Source: Segatella copri (GTDB lineage Bacteria; Bacteroidota; Bacteroidia; Bacteroidales; Bacteroidaceae). From it: a stretch of 46,695 nt of DNA. The DNA is taken from positions 1-46,695 of the forward strand of contig NZ_NMPZ01000029.1 of assembly GCF_002224675.1 (NCBI RefSeq), given 5' to 3'. Shown here piece by piece: positions 1 through 8,694 of this stretch. The notes beneath the pieces were generated by a model that ran no database searches, was not told where the DNA came from, and was given only the letters and a program-made list of their open reading frames with translations. Position 1 is the first letter of the stretch. Each line of letters starts with the position of its first letter. The translations under genes and the position numbers were made by a program.

Positions 1-188
1 AAAGGGCAGAAGCTCCTAGCCCAGGGCATCGCCCTGGGTAATTATGAACGCAAACCCGTCGCCCTGTAAGGGCAAAAGCTTTAAAATACTGGCAATGTAC
101 AAAGCTTTTGCCCTTACAGGGCGTCTTATTGATTGCTATTATACCCAGGGCGATGCCCTGGGCTAGGAGCTTCTGCCCTTTCAGGGCG
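1..188. repeat. Nested palindromic REP/BIME-like element
   Basis: Two repeat types are arranged as A> B> <B <A. A copies lie at 1-40 and, inverted, at 142-188; B copies lie at 58-87 and, inverted, at 98-122. Each A copy holds its own hairpin with arms CCCAGGGC and GCCCTGGG around ATC, preceded by GGGCAGAAGCTCCTAG. The same A and B units occur again at 31557-31648, so this is a dispersed family and not a local accident. The form is that of REP elements mobilised in trans by RAYT transposases; none is encoded in this window. On the minus strand it follows ettA and could also end its transcript. Confidence 0.75.
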
Positions 189-278
189 TGTGGAGCTTAC
201 ATGCGAAACTTGAGTAGAATTACAGTTGTATTTACATTTGCGTTTGTATTTACATTTGTATTTACACAGAATAGGTGA

Positions 279-1976
279 CTATTCCTCCATCAACTTGCGA
301 TAGCGACCCTTCTTGATCTCTGTATCGCCAAGACGGCGGGCCTTGTTGATTTCATACTCAGAATAGCTGCCCTCGAAGAAGAAGACCTCACCATTGCCCT
401 CGAAGGCAAGAATGTGGGTACAGATACGGTCAAGGAACCAGCGGTCGTGGCTGATTACCACCGCACAACCGGCAAATGCTTCCAAACCTTCCTCCAAGGC
501 ACGCAGCGTGTTCACGTCGATATCGTTGGTAGGCTCATCGAGAAGCAATACGTTGCCTTCCTGCTTCAATGCCAAAGCCAACTGCAGACGGTTGCGCTCA
601 CCACCTGAGAGAACACTGCAGAGCTTGCTCTGGTCGGTGCCCGAGAAGTTGAAACGGCTGATGTAAGCACGTGCATTCACGTCTCTGCCACCCAGACGCA
701 AGGTCTCGTTGCCCTGAGAAATCACCTCGTAAACGGTCTTCTGAGGGTCGATGTCCTTGTGCTGCTGGTCAACATAAGCCAGCTTCACGGTCTCACCCAC
801 CTCGAATGTACCGCCATCAGCCTGATCCAAGCCCATGATGAGGCGGAAGAGAGTAGTCTTGCCGGCTCCGTTAGGACCAATCACACCTACGATGCCGTTA
901 GGAGGAAGCATGAAGTTGAGGTCGTTGAAGAGAACCTTCTCGCCGAACGCCTTCTTTACATGCTGAGCCTCAATCACCTTGTTGCCCAGACGAGGACCGT
1001 TAGGGATGAAGATTTCCAGCTTCTCCTCGCGCTCCTTCTGCTCCTGGTTGAGCATCTGCTCGTAAGAGTTCAGACGAGCCTTACCCTTAGCTTGACGAGC
1101 CTTAGGTGCCATGCGAACCCATTCCAACTCGCGCTCCAATGTCTTGCGGCGCTTAGAGGCAGTCTTCTCCTCCTGAATCATTCGCTTGGTCTTCTGGTCG
1201 AGCCATGAAGAGTAGTTGCCCTTCCATGGAATACCCTCGCCACGGTCCAACTCCAGAATCCACTCGCTCACGTCGTCGAGGAAGTAGCGGTCGTGGGTAA
1301 CGGCGATAACCGTACCCTCATACTGCTGCAGGTGCTGCTCCAGCCAGTCGATGCTCTCAGCATCCAGGTGGTTGGTAGGCTCATCGAGCAGGAGTACGTC
1401 CGGCTTCTGCAGGAGCAGGCGGCAGAGAGCCACACGGCGGCGCTCACCACCCGAGAGATTGGTAACAGGCCAATCGCCAGGAGGACAATGCAGGGCAGCC
1501 ATCGCACGCTCCAGCTTGGAGTCGATGTTCCAGGCATCGGTTGCATCAATGATATCCTGCACCTCTGCCTGACGCTGCATCAGCTTGTCCATCTTATCAG
1601 GGTCTCCGTAATATTCTTCGAGACCGAACTTATTGTTGATGTCCTCGTATTCTGCGAGTGCATCATAGATTTTCTGCACACCCTCCATCACGTTTTCCTT
1701 CACGGTCTTGTTCTCGTCGAGTGGAGGATCCTGAGGCAAGTAGCCCACAGAGTAGCCTGGGCTCCAAACCACCTCACCCTGGGTAGGTTGCTCAAGTCCT
1801 GCGATGATTTTCATCAACGTAGATTTACCGGCACCGTTCAAACCGATGATACCGATTTTTGCTCCGTAGAAGAACGATAGGTAGATGTTCTTCAGAATCT
1901 GTTTCTGGTTTTGTGGGATAATCTTAGATACGCCCACCATTGAGAAGATGATCTTCTTGTCGTCAACTGTTGCCAT
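279..1976 (-). CDS. ettA: Energy-dependent translational throttle protein EttA (ABC-F ATPase)
   Basis: A soluble ABC-F protein with two ATP-binding cassettes and no membrane segments. The first cassette has Walker A GLNGAGKS near residue 45 and signature LSGGERRR near 174; the second has GPNGAGKT near 369 and LSGGERNR near 460. Between them is the charged linker. EttA binds the ribosomal E site and gates entry into elongation according to ADP/ATP ratio. Length (565 aa) fits the family (about 555). The ATG at 1976 follows a good -7 box at 2045-2052. It is transcribed alone, divergently from the mgtC-like gene. Assignment to EttA rather than another ABC-F rests on overall resemblance and length. 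Confidence 0.93.
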   Translation of the reverse strand: MATVDDKKIIFSMVGVSKIIPQNQKQILKNIYLSFFYGAKIGIIGLNGAGKSTLMKIIAGLEQPTQGEVVWSPGYSVGYLPQDPPLDENKTVKENVMEGVQKIYDALAEYEDINNKFGLEEYYGDPDKMDKLMQRQAEVQDIIDATDAWNIDSKLERAMAALHCPPGDWPVTNLSGGERRRVALCRLLLQKPDVLLLDEPTNHLDAESIDWLEQHLQQYEGTVIAVTHDRYFLDDVSEWILELDRGEGIPWKGNYSSWLDQKTKRMIQEEKTASKRRKTLERELEWVRMAPKARQAKGKARLNSYEQMLNQEQKEREEKLEIFIPNGPRLGNKVIEAQHVKKAFGEKVLFNDLNFMLPPNGIVGVIGPNGAGKTTLFRLIMGLDQADGGTFEVGETVKLAYVDQQHKDIDPQKTVYEVISQGNETLRLGGRDVNARAYISRFNFSGTDQSKLCSVLSGGERNRLQLALALKQEGNVLLLDEPTNDIDVNTLRALEEGLEAFAGCAVVISHDRWFLDRICTHILAFEGNGEVFFFEGSYSEYEINKARRLGDTEIKKGRYRKLMEE

Positions 1977-2044
1977 ATATATTATTAAATAATGTGTATT
2001 TGTGAATAAATAGAGTAAATTGCCGAAATTGGCACTAACAGTTG

Positions 2045-2052
2045 CAAAGATA
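2045..2052 (-). promoter_or_regulatory. -7 box of ettA promoter
   Basis: TATCTTTG on the minus strand matches the Bacteroidetes TAnnTTTG box and lies about 70 bp upstream of the ettA ATG. No clear TTTG -33 element is seen. Confidence 0.55.
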
Positions 2053-2096
2053 CATTATTTTTTTGAAATTCTCGCCTTTCTTTCCAAGAAAAGTTG

Positions 2097-2104
2097 TATA
2101 TTTG
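2097..2104 (+). promoter_or_regulatory. -7 box of mgtC-like gene
   Basis: TATATTTG on the plus strand, 45 bp before the ATG at 2150. It is divergent from the ettA promoter about 50 bp away. Confidence 0.55.
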
Positions 2105-2149
2105 CAATTAAATGATTTTTTGTTGATTAATTAAAGAAAGGACAATAAT

Positions 2150-2803
2150 ATGGATGCAACTTATATTGACCTGACCATTCGCCTTTCTCTCGCCCTGCTT
2201 TTGGGAGGAGCGATAGGCATTGAGCGAGAATATCGTGCCAAGGAGGCTGGTTTCCGCACCCACTTCCTGGTGGCTTTGGGAAGTGCGCTTTTCTGTGTCG
2301 TTTCCCAGTTTGGATTCGGAGTGGATCTGAAGGATTCCTCGCGTGTGGCGGCGCAGGTGGTTTCGGGCATCGGATTCCTGGGCGCCGGTACGATTATCTT
2401 CCAGAAGAATGTGGTGCGTGGTCTTACTACGGCGGCTGGCTTGTGGGTGACGGCGGCCATCGGATTGGCGTGCGGTACGGGAATGTATGTTGCGGCGGCT
2501 CTTACCACGGTGATGGTGCTGCTGGGACTGGAGGTGCTGAACTATTGGATTCCGCCATTGGGAACCACTACCGTTGAGCTGAATTTCTCTGCCCCGTCTC
2601 GTGAGAGCGTGAAGGAATTCATCAGTCAAATCAAGCAGAAGGGAATGGAGGTGCATTCCTACGAACTGAAAGAGCGCCGGTTATCCAAGGAGGAATTCCT
2701 GGAGGCGAATATCGAAGTGAAGGCGAAGAAGGATTTCCATACCCTGGAGATTCTTGACCTGATGAACGATTTCTCGGATGTCACGATTTCTGCGATAAAA
2801 TAG
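2150..2803 (+). CDS. MgtC/SapB family membrane protein
   Basis: An inner-membrane protein with the MgtC/SapB core in the first 140 residues: an early helix ending LLLGGAIGIEREYR, the conserved GAGTIIF stretch near residue 82 and GLTTAAGLWVTAAIGLA near 95. A soluble C-terminal domain of about 70 residues follows, resembling an ACT-like regulatory tail. MgtC proteins act in low-magnesium and low-phosphate adaptation, and their exact transport role is unsettled. It is a single gene with its own promoter and a strong terminator shared with the convergent methyltransferase. No Mg-sensing leader is visible in the 45-bp 5' region. Confidence 0.88.
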   Translation: MDATYIDLTIRLSLALLLGGAIGIEREYRAKEAGFRTHFLVALGSALFCVVSQFGFGVDLKDSSRVAAQVVSGIGFLGAGTIIFQKNVVRGLTTAAGLWVTAAIGLACGTGMYVAAALTTVMVLLGLEVLNYWIPPLGTTTVELNFSAPSRESVKEFISQIKQKGMEVHSYELKERRLSKEEFLEANIEVKAKKDFHTLEILDLMNDFSDVTISAIK

Positions 2804-2835
2804 AAATCCTACGATAAGTATCTATGATAAAATAT

Positions 2836-2882
2836 AAAGAAAAAAGGAGTTAAGATGATGGCCTTAACTCCTTTTTTTCTTT
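2836..2882. terminator. Bidirectional intrinsic terminator
   Basis: A hairpin with arms AAAGGAGTTAAG and CTTAACTCCTTT, flanked by A-tract and T-tract, lies between the convergent mgtC-like and methyltransferase genes. It can work in both directions. Confidence 0.8.
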
Positions 2883-2915
2883 ATATACTGTAAAATCTTA
2901 TCGCCTTTTGGATGC

Positions 2916-3641
2916 TTAGAAGATTCTCGCCAGATAGTCGTAGTGTTCGCCTTCTGCCACGAGTTCCCCATGTAGGCCGCAGGTTTCGGCGATGGATTTC
3001 AGTAATGGAAAATCCACGTAGAGCCAGTCGAAGCGGTCGCCCTTTACATCCTTGTAGATCATCTGATAATCTACTTCTCCGTAATAGGCTCCGTTCAGAT
3101 TGATATCGAAACTTCCATCCTCATTCTCGTAGATGTATTTCAGGTCGGAGGAATCGATGAGAATCTGACCGCCCGGATTCAGCAACGCCTTCAGGCGCTG
3201 GAAGAGGGCAGGGAGATGTTCTATCTTTCCGGCAATTCCCGTTCCGTTCATCAGGAGGAGAATCGTATCGAAACCCGTTCCCAGATGATCGTCGAAGAGA
3301 TTGATGCATTCCGCATCCTTCACTCCTCTCAACTTCATTGCTTCGCAACTCAAGGGCGAAATATCTATCGCCTTCACCGTAAAGCCCTTCTCTTGCAGGG
3401 CGAGTGTATGGCAACCGCTGCCGGCTCCAATATCCAGCACCCGTCCCTTGGCTAGCTGCAAGGCTTTCTGCTCCAGCACCGGCATTTCCGGGACGCTTCT
3501 GAAGAGATGGGTTACTGGCATTTCGTCTTCCTCGAACATCGAAGACAGCACTCTCAGTCGGGCCGCCTTCCCCTGCTTTTGAAAGTCGAGAATGGCTGCG
3601 CCCATCGGGTCTTTATCTGCTGATAATATTTCTGTATTCAT
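2916..3641 (-). CDS. Class I SAM-dependent methyltransferase
   Basis: Residues 68-80 carry the SAM-binding motif I (VLDIGAGSGCHTL), followed by an acidic residue at the end of strand 2 (AIDIS) and a motif IV-like stretch (FDTILLLMNGTGI), giving a Rossmann methyltransferase of 241 aa. Substrate is not evident; the IDSSDLKYIYE segment and C-terminal half do not point to a known subfamily. It stands alone, with a -7 box at 3731-3738 and a terminator downstream. A small-molecule or protein substrate is as likely as RNA. Confidence 0.8.
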   Translation of the reverse strand: MNTEILSADKDPMGAAILDFQKQGKAARLRVLSSMFEEDEMPVTHLFRSVPEMPVLEQKALQLAKGRVLDIGAGSGCHTLALQEKGFTVKAIDISPLSCEAMKLRGVKDAECINLFDDHLGTGFDTILLLMNGTGIAGKIEHLPALFQRLKALLNPGGQILIDSSDLKYIYENEDGSFDINLNGAYYGEVDYQMIYKDVKGDRFDWLYVDFPLLKSIAETCGLHGELVAEGEHYDYLARIF

Positions 3642-3730
3642 TTTTCTTTTTTTCTATCTGTTTTATCTCAAGTATATTTCTATTTTATCCAGATGAACTC
3701 AATTGAGTTTAAGTTTCTTGAATTCTTCTG

Positions 3731-3738
3731 CAAAAATA
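3731..3738 (-). promoter_or_regulatory. -7 box of methyltransferase gene
   Basis: TATTTTTG on the minus strand, about 90 bp upstream of the ATG at 3641. It fits TAnnTTTG; the -33 element is weak. Confidence 0.45.
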
Positions 3739-3789
3739 CAATAAAGTTTTGATAAAACAGATATATTTCTGAAAAAACTGATCAGATTT

Positions 3790-5028
3790 TTACTCGTATC
3801 TGATTGCCTCGATAGGGTCGAGTCTTGCTGCCTTCTTGGCCGGATACCATCCGAAGAACACACCGGTGAAGGTACAGACGGCGAAACTCATGATGATGCT
3901 CCAAGGCTCTATCTGAGTGGCTATGTGCAGGAAGGCATTCAGACTCAGCGACAGACTCACTCCCAGGATTACTCCGATGATTCCACCGGTTACAGAGAGC
4001 AGAATCGCCTCGATGAGGAACTGGTTCAGAATATCAATTCCTCTAGCTCCCACACTCATTCGAAGACCGATTTCACGGGTTCGCTCGGTAACTGAAACAT
4101 ACATGATGTTCATGATTCCAATACCGCCCACCAGCAGGGAAATTCCTGCCACACTACCCAGAAGAATGGTGATGGTGGACATGGTGGAATTCATCATGCT
4201 GGAGATTTCCTCCTGCGAACGGATGTTGAAATCATCCTCATCTGCCTCGGTGGTCTCGGTGGCTTCCTTCAACTTATGATTGCGGCGGAGGATTTCCGAA
4301 ATCTGATCCTGCGCAGGCTGCGATGCTTCCTCAGTAATGGCAGAACATACGATTCCGCCCAGATAGGTCTGTGCCAGGATTCGCTTCATCACGGTGGTGT
4401 ATGGGGCGAGCACGAGGTCATCCTGGTCCATTCCCATGGAGTTGTAACCCTTCTTCTGGAGCACTCCTACTACACGGAACGGGATGCTGTTGAAACGTAC
4501 TACCTTGCCGATCGGGTCGCTGCCGTCGGAGAAGAGATAATCCACTACGGTCTGACCCAGGATGCAGACCTTGGCTGCTGCCTTGATATCGGTATCAGTA
4601 AACATTTCTCCATCTGCCACCTTCAGCTGGCGGATGCTCAGGTAGTCCTGGTTCACGCCATAGATGGAACTCTGCGTATTGTTGTTGCCGTAAATCCACT
4701 GTCCCGAACTGTTTACGGTAGGCGAAATGGCACTGATGTAATTACAATCCTCCTTGATGCTCTGGTAGTCTGCCTGCTTCAGGGTCTCCATCGATGAAGC
4801 ATCCTGTCGCACACCGCCTCTCATGTCGGCACCCGGCGAAATCATAATCATATTGCTACCCATCTCGGCGATGTTCGCCTTGATGCTCGCCTTACTTCCC
4901 TGTCCGATGGCAAGCATCGTAATCACGGCTGCAATACCGATGATGATGCCTAGGGCTGTGAGGAAGGAGCGCATCTTGTTGGCTGCTATCGCCCGGATGG
5001 CTATCTTAAAAAGATTCTGATAATTCAT
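3790..5028 (-). CDS. MacB-type ABC transporter permease
   Basis: An inner-membrane permease of the MacB/FtsX class. It has one N-terminal transmembrane helix (about residues 20-42), a large periplasmic MacB_PCD domain (about 45-270), and three C-terminal helices in an FtsX domain ending at the conserved GWYPAKKAARLDPIEAIRYE. Unlike E. coli MacB, the ATPase is a separate protein, encoded 11 bp upstream. With the adaptor and TolC-like channel of the same operon it would form a tripartite pump that pushes substrates from the periplasm out through TolC. Substrate (macrolide, peptide, lipid or siderophore) cannot be told. Confidence 0.9.
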   Translation of the reverse strand: MNYQNLFKIAIRAIAANKMRSFLTALGIIIGIAAVITMLAIGQGSKASIKANIAEMGSNMIMISPGADMRGGVRQDASSMETLKQADYQSIKEDCNYISAISPTVNSSGQWIYGNNNTQSSIYGVNQDYLSIRQLKVADGEMFTDTDIKAAAKVCILGQTVVDYLFSDGSDPIGKVVRFNSIPFRVVGVLQKKGYNSMGMDQDDLVLAPYTTVMKRILAQTYLGGIVCSAITEEASQPAQDQISEILRRNHKLKEATETTEADEDDFNIRSQEEISSMMNSTMSTITILLGSVAGISLLVGGIGIMNIMYVSVTERTREIGLRMSVGARGIDILNQFLIEAILLSVTGGIIGVILGVSLSLSLNAFLHIATQIEPWSIIMSFAVCTFTGVFFGWYPAKKAARLDPIEAIRYE

Positions 5029-5039
5029 ATTCTATACTG

Positions 5040-5813
5040 TTATTCGTCCGTATTGGCTGGCAGGGCGGCAAGGCCTTCTGCTGCCGAAAGGATGTGGTCA
5101 TTATAGGTATCGCTGATGATGTGTCCGTCGCGCAATTCGATGTTGCGACTGGAATACTTGGCGATATCCGGGTTGTGGGTTACGAAGATGATGGTTCTGC
5201 CCTCAGCGTAGAGTTTCTGGAAGAGAACCAGAATCTCGAAGCTGGTTCTCGTATCCAGGTTACCCGTAGCCTCGTCGGCGAGAATCACAGCAGGATTGTT
5301 CACCAGTGCTCGGGCGATGGCTACACGCTGCATCTGTCCACCCGACATCTGATTGCTCTTATGATAGAGTCTCTCGCCCAGTCCTACAGCCTTCAGAGCT
5401 TCGATGGCACGCTGCTTGCGCTCTTCTGCGCTGATGGCAGGATTGTACATCAGCGGCAGCTCTACATTCTCCACACTCGTGGTCTTTGGCAGGAGATTGT
5501 AGTTCTGGAAGATGAAGCCAATCTTGCGGTTGCGCAGGATGGCTCTGTCGTTGCGGCTCATCTTGCGCACGCTCACGCCATCCAGGTAATATTCGCCCTT
5601 GGAAGGGGTGTCGAGGCAGCCCAGCTGATTGAGCAGGGTGGATTTGCCGGAACCCGACTTACCCATGATGGTAACGAACTCGCCCTCGTAGATCTTGAAG
5701 CTTACGCCTTTCAGGGCGTGGACGGTTTCATCACCCACAAGAAAGTCGCGGCGAACGTTGTCGAGCTCTATCACCACCTTCTTGTTCTCGTTGTTATTTG
5801 ATGTTTCAGACAT
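5040..5813 (-). CDS. ABC transporter ATP-binding protein (MacB/LolD type)
   Basis: The cytoplasmic ATPase partner of the MacB-type permease encoded next to it. It shows Walker A GKSGSGKS near residue 51, signature [15 protein letters not shown] near 156, and Walker [14 protein letters not shown] near 176, which is the LolD/MacB subclass form. A C-terminal extension of about 20 residues ([15 protein letters not shown]) is not part of the fold. It is third in the minus-strand tolC-macA-ATPase-permease operon. Confidence 0.92.
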   Translation of the reverse strand: MSETSNNNENKKVVIELDNVRRDFLVGDETVHALKGVSFKIYEGEFVTIMGKSGSGKSTLLNQLGCLDTPSKGEYYLDGVSVRKMSRNDRAILRNRKIGFIFQNYNLLPKTTSVENVELPLMYNPAISAEERKQRAIEALKAVGLGERLYHKSNQMSGGQMQRVAIARALVNNPAVILADEATGNLDTRTSFEILVLFQKLYAEGRTIIFVTHNPDIAKYSSRNIELRDGHIISDTYNDHILSAAEGLAALPANTDE

Positions 5814-5837
5814 AATGATTCTTTTTTACTTCTCCCC

Positions 5838-7019
5838 TTACTTCTTCTTTCCTCTAGGACCCGGACCGCTGATCAGTCCCTGACTCTGCTGTGGAGCATC
5901 CTCTTCTTCCGGAACATTCACCACGATTTCCGTTACAATCTTATCGCCCTGCTTCAATCCCTTGGTGATTTCTGTATTGATTCCATCACTCTGACCGATG
6001 GTTACAGGATGAGCGGTGAGGGTGTTGCCGTTCAATGTCCAGACCTTGTTCTTGCCCTTGCAATCCACAATCTTTATATCCTTGCCCACGGTTTCCTTGG
6101 TAGGGGTAAAGCGGAGAGCCTTGTTGGCTACGGCGAGCACGCCGCTGCGCTCCTGGGTGTAGATGGTAACGTTGGCTGTAAGACCCGGTTTCAATTTCAA
6201 ATCAGCATTTGGTGCTGAGATTACAACCTCGTAAGTTACTACGTTATTGGTAGTTGTAGCTTCCAGACGCACCTGCTTCACGGTTCCCTCGAAGGTATCA
6301 TCCGGATAGGCATCTACGGTGAAAGTTACTCGGTCGCCCTCCTTTACATTGCCGATATCAGCCTCGTCCACATTGGCTACTACCTGCATATTGGTCAGGT
6401 CCTTGGCGATGGTGAAAAGCTCTGGGGTGTTGAAGCTTGCAGCTACGGTCTGACCTTCCTCTACGCTCTTCGAAATCACGGTTCCGTCGATAGGAGAGGT
6501 GATGGTAGCATAGCCGAGGTTGGTCTGCGCTCTCTGTACGTTTTCCTTGGAAGACGCAACCTGCTCCTTAGCCTGGCGATAGGTGAGGAGTGCATTCTCG
6601 TATTCATCGGCGCTGACAAGTCCCTTCTTGTAAAGGGTTTTGTAGCGCTCCATATTGGCTGCCTGATAGTTCAGACTGCTCTGTGCGCTGGCTAGGTTTG
6701 CCTTCGCGGTATTCAGTTCGCTCAAGAGATTGGTCTTGTCGAGTTCTGCGATGACCTGTCCCTTCTTTACCTGGGAGTTGTAGTCCACATAGAGTTTGTT
6801 GACGATACCACTCACCTGTGTACCCACGGTTACTGAGGTCACCGCCTCGATGGTACCCGTAGCGGTTACGCTGTTCTGCAAGGTTTTCAGCGCCACTTTT
6901 TCCTCCTTGAAGTTAATATCTTCCTCCTTTTTTCCGCCCGACATCGCCCATGCCGCCACGGCAACGATTACTATCACCACGACAGCAATCCAGATTTTGC
7001 TAATTCTCAACTTTTTCAT
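5838..7019 (-). CDS. Periplasmic adaptor protein (MacA/HlyD family)
   Basis: A membrane-fusion protein linking the MacB-type transporter to TolC. An N-terminal anchor helix (residues 8-26) is followed by a first biotinyl-lipoyl half (SVTVGTQVSGIV, near 62), a long coiled-coil hairpin (about 95-170), the second lipoyl half (ITSPIDGTVISK, near 172), and beta-barrel and membrane-proximal domains. The tail is basic (GPRGKKK). It lies between the tolC-like gene and the ATPase gene. The order and spacing argue for one mRNA, though an unusual palindrome sits at its 5' end (7070-7093). Confidence 0.92.
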   Translation of the reverse strand: MKKLRISKIWIAVVVIVIVAVAAWAMSGGKKEEDINFKEEKVALKTLQNSVTATGTIEAVTSVTVGTQVSGIVNKLYVDYNSQVKKGQVIAELDKTNLLSELNTAKANLASAQSSLNYQAANMERYKTLYKKGLVSADEYENALLTYRQAKEQVASSKENVQRAQTNLGYATITSPIDGTVISKSVEEGQTVAASFNTPELFTIAKDLTNMQVVANVDEADIGNVKEGDRVTFTVDAYPDDTFEGTVKQVRLEATTTNNVVTYEVVISAPNADLKLKPGLTANVTIYTQERSGVLAVANKALRFTPTKETVGKDIKIVDCKGKNKVWTLNGNTLTAHPVTIGQSDGINTEITKGLKQGDKIVTEIVVNVPEEEDAPQQSQGLISGPGPRGKKK

Positions 7020-7069
7020 TTATATTCAGATTAATTTAATTCGAAATAATAAAACTTTGTTAGGGAGGG

Positions 7070-7093
7070 GGAGTTAAGGAGCTCCTTAACTCC
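7070..7093. promoter_or_regulatory. Perfect 24-bp palindrome between tolC-like and macA-like genes
   Basis: Arms GGAGTTAAGGAG and CTCCTTAACTCC meet without a loop, and partial pairing extends outward (AGGGAGG with CCTCCTT). In the RNA this would be a strong hairpin between two operon genes, with no long U-run. It may be an attenuator, an RNA-stability element or a dimeric operator. Confidence 0.5.
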
Positions 7094-7103
7094 TTCACCC
7101 TCC

Positions 7104-8438
7104 TTAAATATGTCCCTCCTTATAGAATTTCAACATATTGATGTTGAGGATGGCGAGGTATTTCGCCTGGAGCTCGTTCTGCTTCGCTTTGAGCAGGTTA
7201 TCCTTTCCTGTTCTTAGCTCAACGATGTTCTTCAATCCCAGCTTAAACTGCTCGCTCAGCAGATTGTAACTGGTCTGGGCACTCTCGCTGCTAACCTTTG
7301 CCGCCTTAAACTGGCTCTGGTTGGTGGTAGCCTGCAACCAGTAGTTCTCAATGGTAGAGTAGAGCTGGGTCTGCTGGTTCTTTAGGTCGAGCTGGATGCT
7401 TTCGCGCTGAATCAATGCCTTGTTCACCTGAGTCTTGGTAGAACGGTTTTCAAAGAGAGGGATGCTCACTCCTACGCCGCCTCCAACGCTGAAGTTGGTC
7501 TTCAACTGTTTGGCAAGACCATTGCTGTTCATGGAAGTATTGCTGGTAGAGATACCTCCGTTGGCGCTGATGGTAGGCAGCTTGCCCGCCTTCGCAATCT
7601 TGATGTTCAAGTCGTTCTGAGCCAACTGATTCTTGATGGTCTTGAACTCCGGACGGTTTTCGAGAGCCGCAGCATAGACTCCGTTCATTGCCGGAACAGC
7701 TACGAGAGCCATCTCATCGGTGGTATTCGGAATCTCGATGTCAAAAGCTTCATCACTTGTAATCTGAAGCAGTTCCTTCAACTGTCGCTTGTAGTTCTTC
7801 ACATTACTTTCAGCCTGCACGATGTTGAATTCATCCTGAGCCCGCTGAGCGGTGAGCTGTGCCAGGTCTGCCTGACTCATCTTGCCTATCTTCACCATCT
7901 CCTTGCCCCGTTCCTCGTTCTGCTGGCTCGAGAGATAGCTCTCCTTGTTCACCTGGATAGCCTCTGTAGAGTAGAGAATCTGCACGTAGAGTTGTGCAAT
8001 CTGTTCCTGCAGTTTGATAGCCTGAGTAGCCGAATCGAGCTGTGCAGCCTCGGCAGAGAGCTGGTTCAGTTTTACCTGATTATGGTTCTTGTTTCCATTC
8101 CAGATGGTATAGTTACCCATCACGGAGTAGTTTCCGTTGTAATACACCTTGTCGATGCTGGCTCTTGAGAAACCGTCACCGCTGATACCGCTAGCCACCC
8201 ACGGCGTATAGTTCACGCTTTGGTTGGTGCTGGCGCTGAGCGACGGAAGCAGAGCAGCTTTCGACTGCAGATAATCTTCTTGGGCGCTGGCCTTGGTGAG
8301 TTGCGTCTTCTGAAGAGCGATGTTGTTGGCAAGCGCATAGTCGATACAGTCTTTCAGCGACCATTGTTTTGCCTGCGTAGCCAATGGTGCCGCCACAAGG
8401 AGCAGGACAGCCATTGCGTTTTTTACTTTTCCGTTCAT
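7104..8438 (-). CDS. TolC family outer-membrane efflux protein
   Basis: First gene of the four-gene export operon. It has a signal peptide (MNGKVKNAMAVLLLVAAPLATQA) and then two OEP repeats rich in long heptad helices and polar linkers. The start W-S-L-K-D-C-I-D-Y-A-L is the usual beginning of Bacteroidetes TolC proteins. Length of 444 aa is normal. It forms the trimeric channel-tunnel in the outer membrane through which the MacAB-like pump exports its substrate. Confidence 0.92.
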   Translation of the reverse strand: MNGKVKNAMAVLLLVAAPLATQAKQWSLKDCIDYALANNIALQKTQLTKASAQEDYLQSKAALLPSLSASTNQSVNYTPWVASGISGDGFSRASIDKVYYNGNYSVMGNYTIWNGNKNHNQVKLNQLSAEAAQLDSATQAIKLQEQIAQLYVQILYSTEAIQVNKESYLSSQQNEERGKEMVKIGKMSQADLAQLTAQRAQDEFNIVQAESNVKNYKRQLKELLQITSDEAFDIEIPNTTDEMALVAVPAMNGVYAAALENRPEFKTIKNQLAQNDLNIKIAKAGKLPTISANGGISTSNTSMNSNGLAKQLKTNFSVGGGVGVSIPLFENRSTKTQVNKALIQRESIQLDLKNQQTQLYSTIENYWLQATTNQSQFKAAKVSSESAQTSYNLLSEQFKLGLKNIVELRTGKDNLLKAKQNELQAKYLAILNINMLKFYKEGHI

Positions 8439-8587
8439 AATCTTCTTCTATTTTCTTTTTATCCCGTTTTATTTATTTCAGAAAGATATTAATCTGATTG
8501 CATTTAGACGGAAAAGTTTAGCATAAAGTTTCAATTTTAACAATCCTTGTGATTTTTGTGAAAAAATGGCAAGGGAGGGGGAAAGAA

Positions 8588-8626
8588 AAATCCGTGAGCA
8601 AGATGCTGTATCTTGCTCACGGATTT
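8588..8626. terminator. Strong hairpin terminator
   Basis: A perfect 17-bp stem (arms beginning AAATCCGTGAGC and ending GCTCACGGATTT, loop GCTGT) lies between the DUF4476 gene and the tolC operon promoter region. Downstream on the minus strand the sequence is TTTCTTTCCCCC, so it can end the transcript of the DUF4476 gene's upstream neighbour or insulate the operon; it is not at the direct 3' end of a gene. Confidence 0.55.
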
Positions 8627-8658
8627 GATTCTGTGGTTATCTGATATCCGTTAGGCGT

Positions 8659-8680
8659 CCTGCCGGATTTGCAATCCGGC
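8659..8680. repeat. Short REP-like palindrome at 3' end of DUF4476 gene
   Basis: TGCCGGATT and AATCCGGCA flank TGC, just after the stop of the minus-strand gene that ends at 8695. The CGTCC prefix and the perfect palindrome resemble extragenic palindromic elements. It may also work as a weak terminator. Confidence 0.45.
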
Positions 8681-8694
8681 ATCAATCACCTTAT

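Noticed and set aside
5700..5715. A third REP copy (CCTTTCAGGGCGTG) in the ABC ATPase gene
   Set aside because: Only the terminal dozen bases agree, there is no hairpin, and the codons are normal for the ATPase family.
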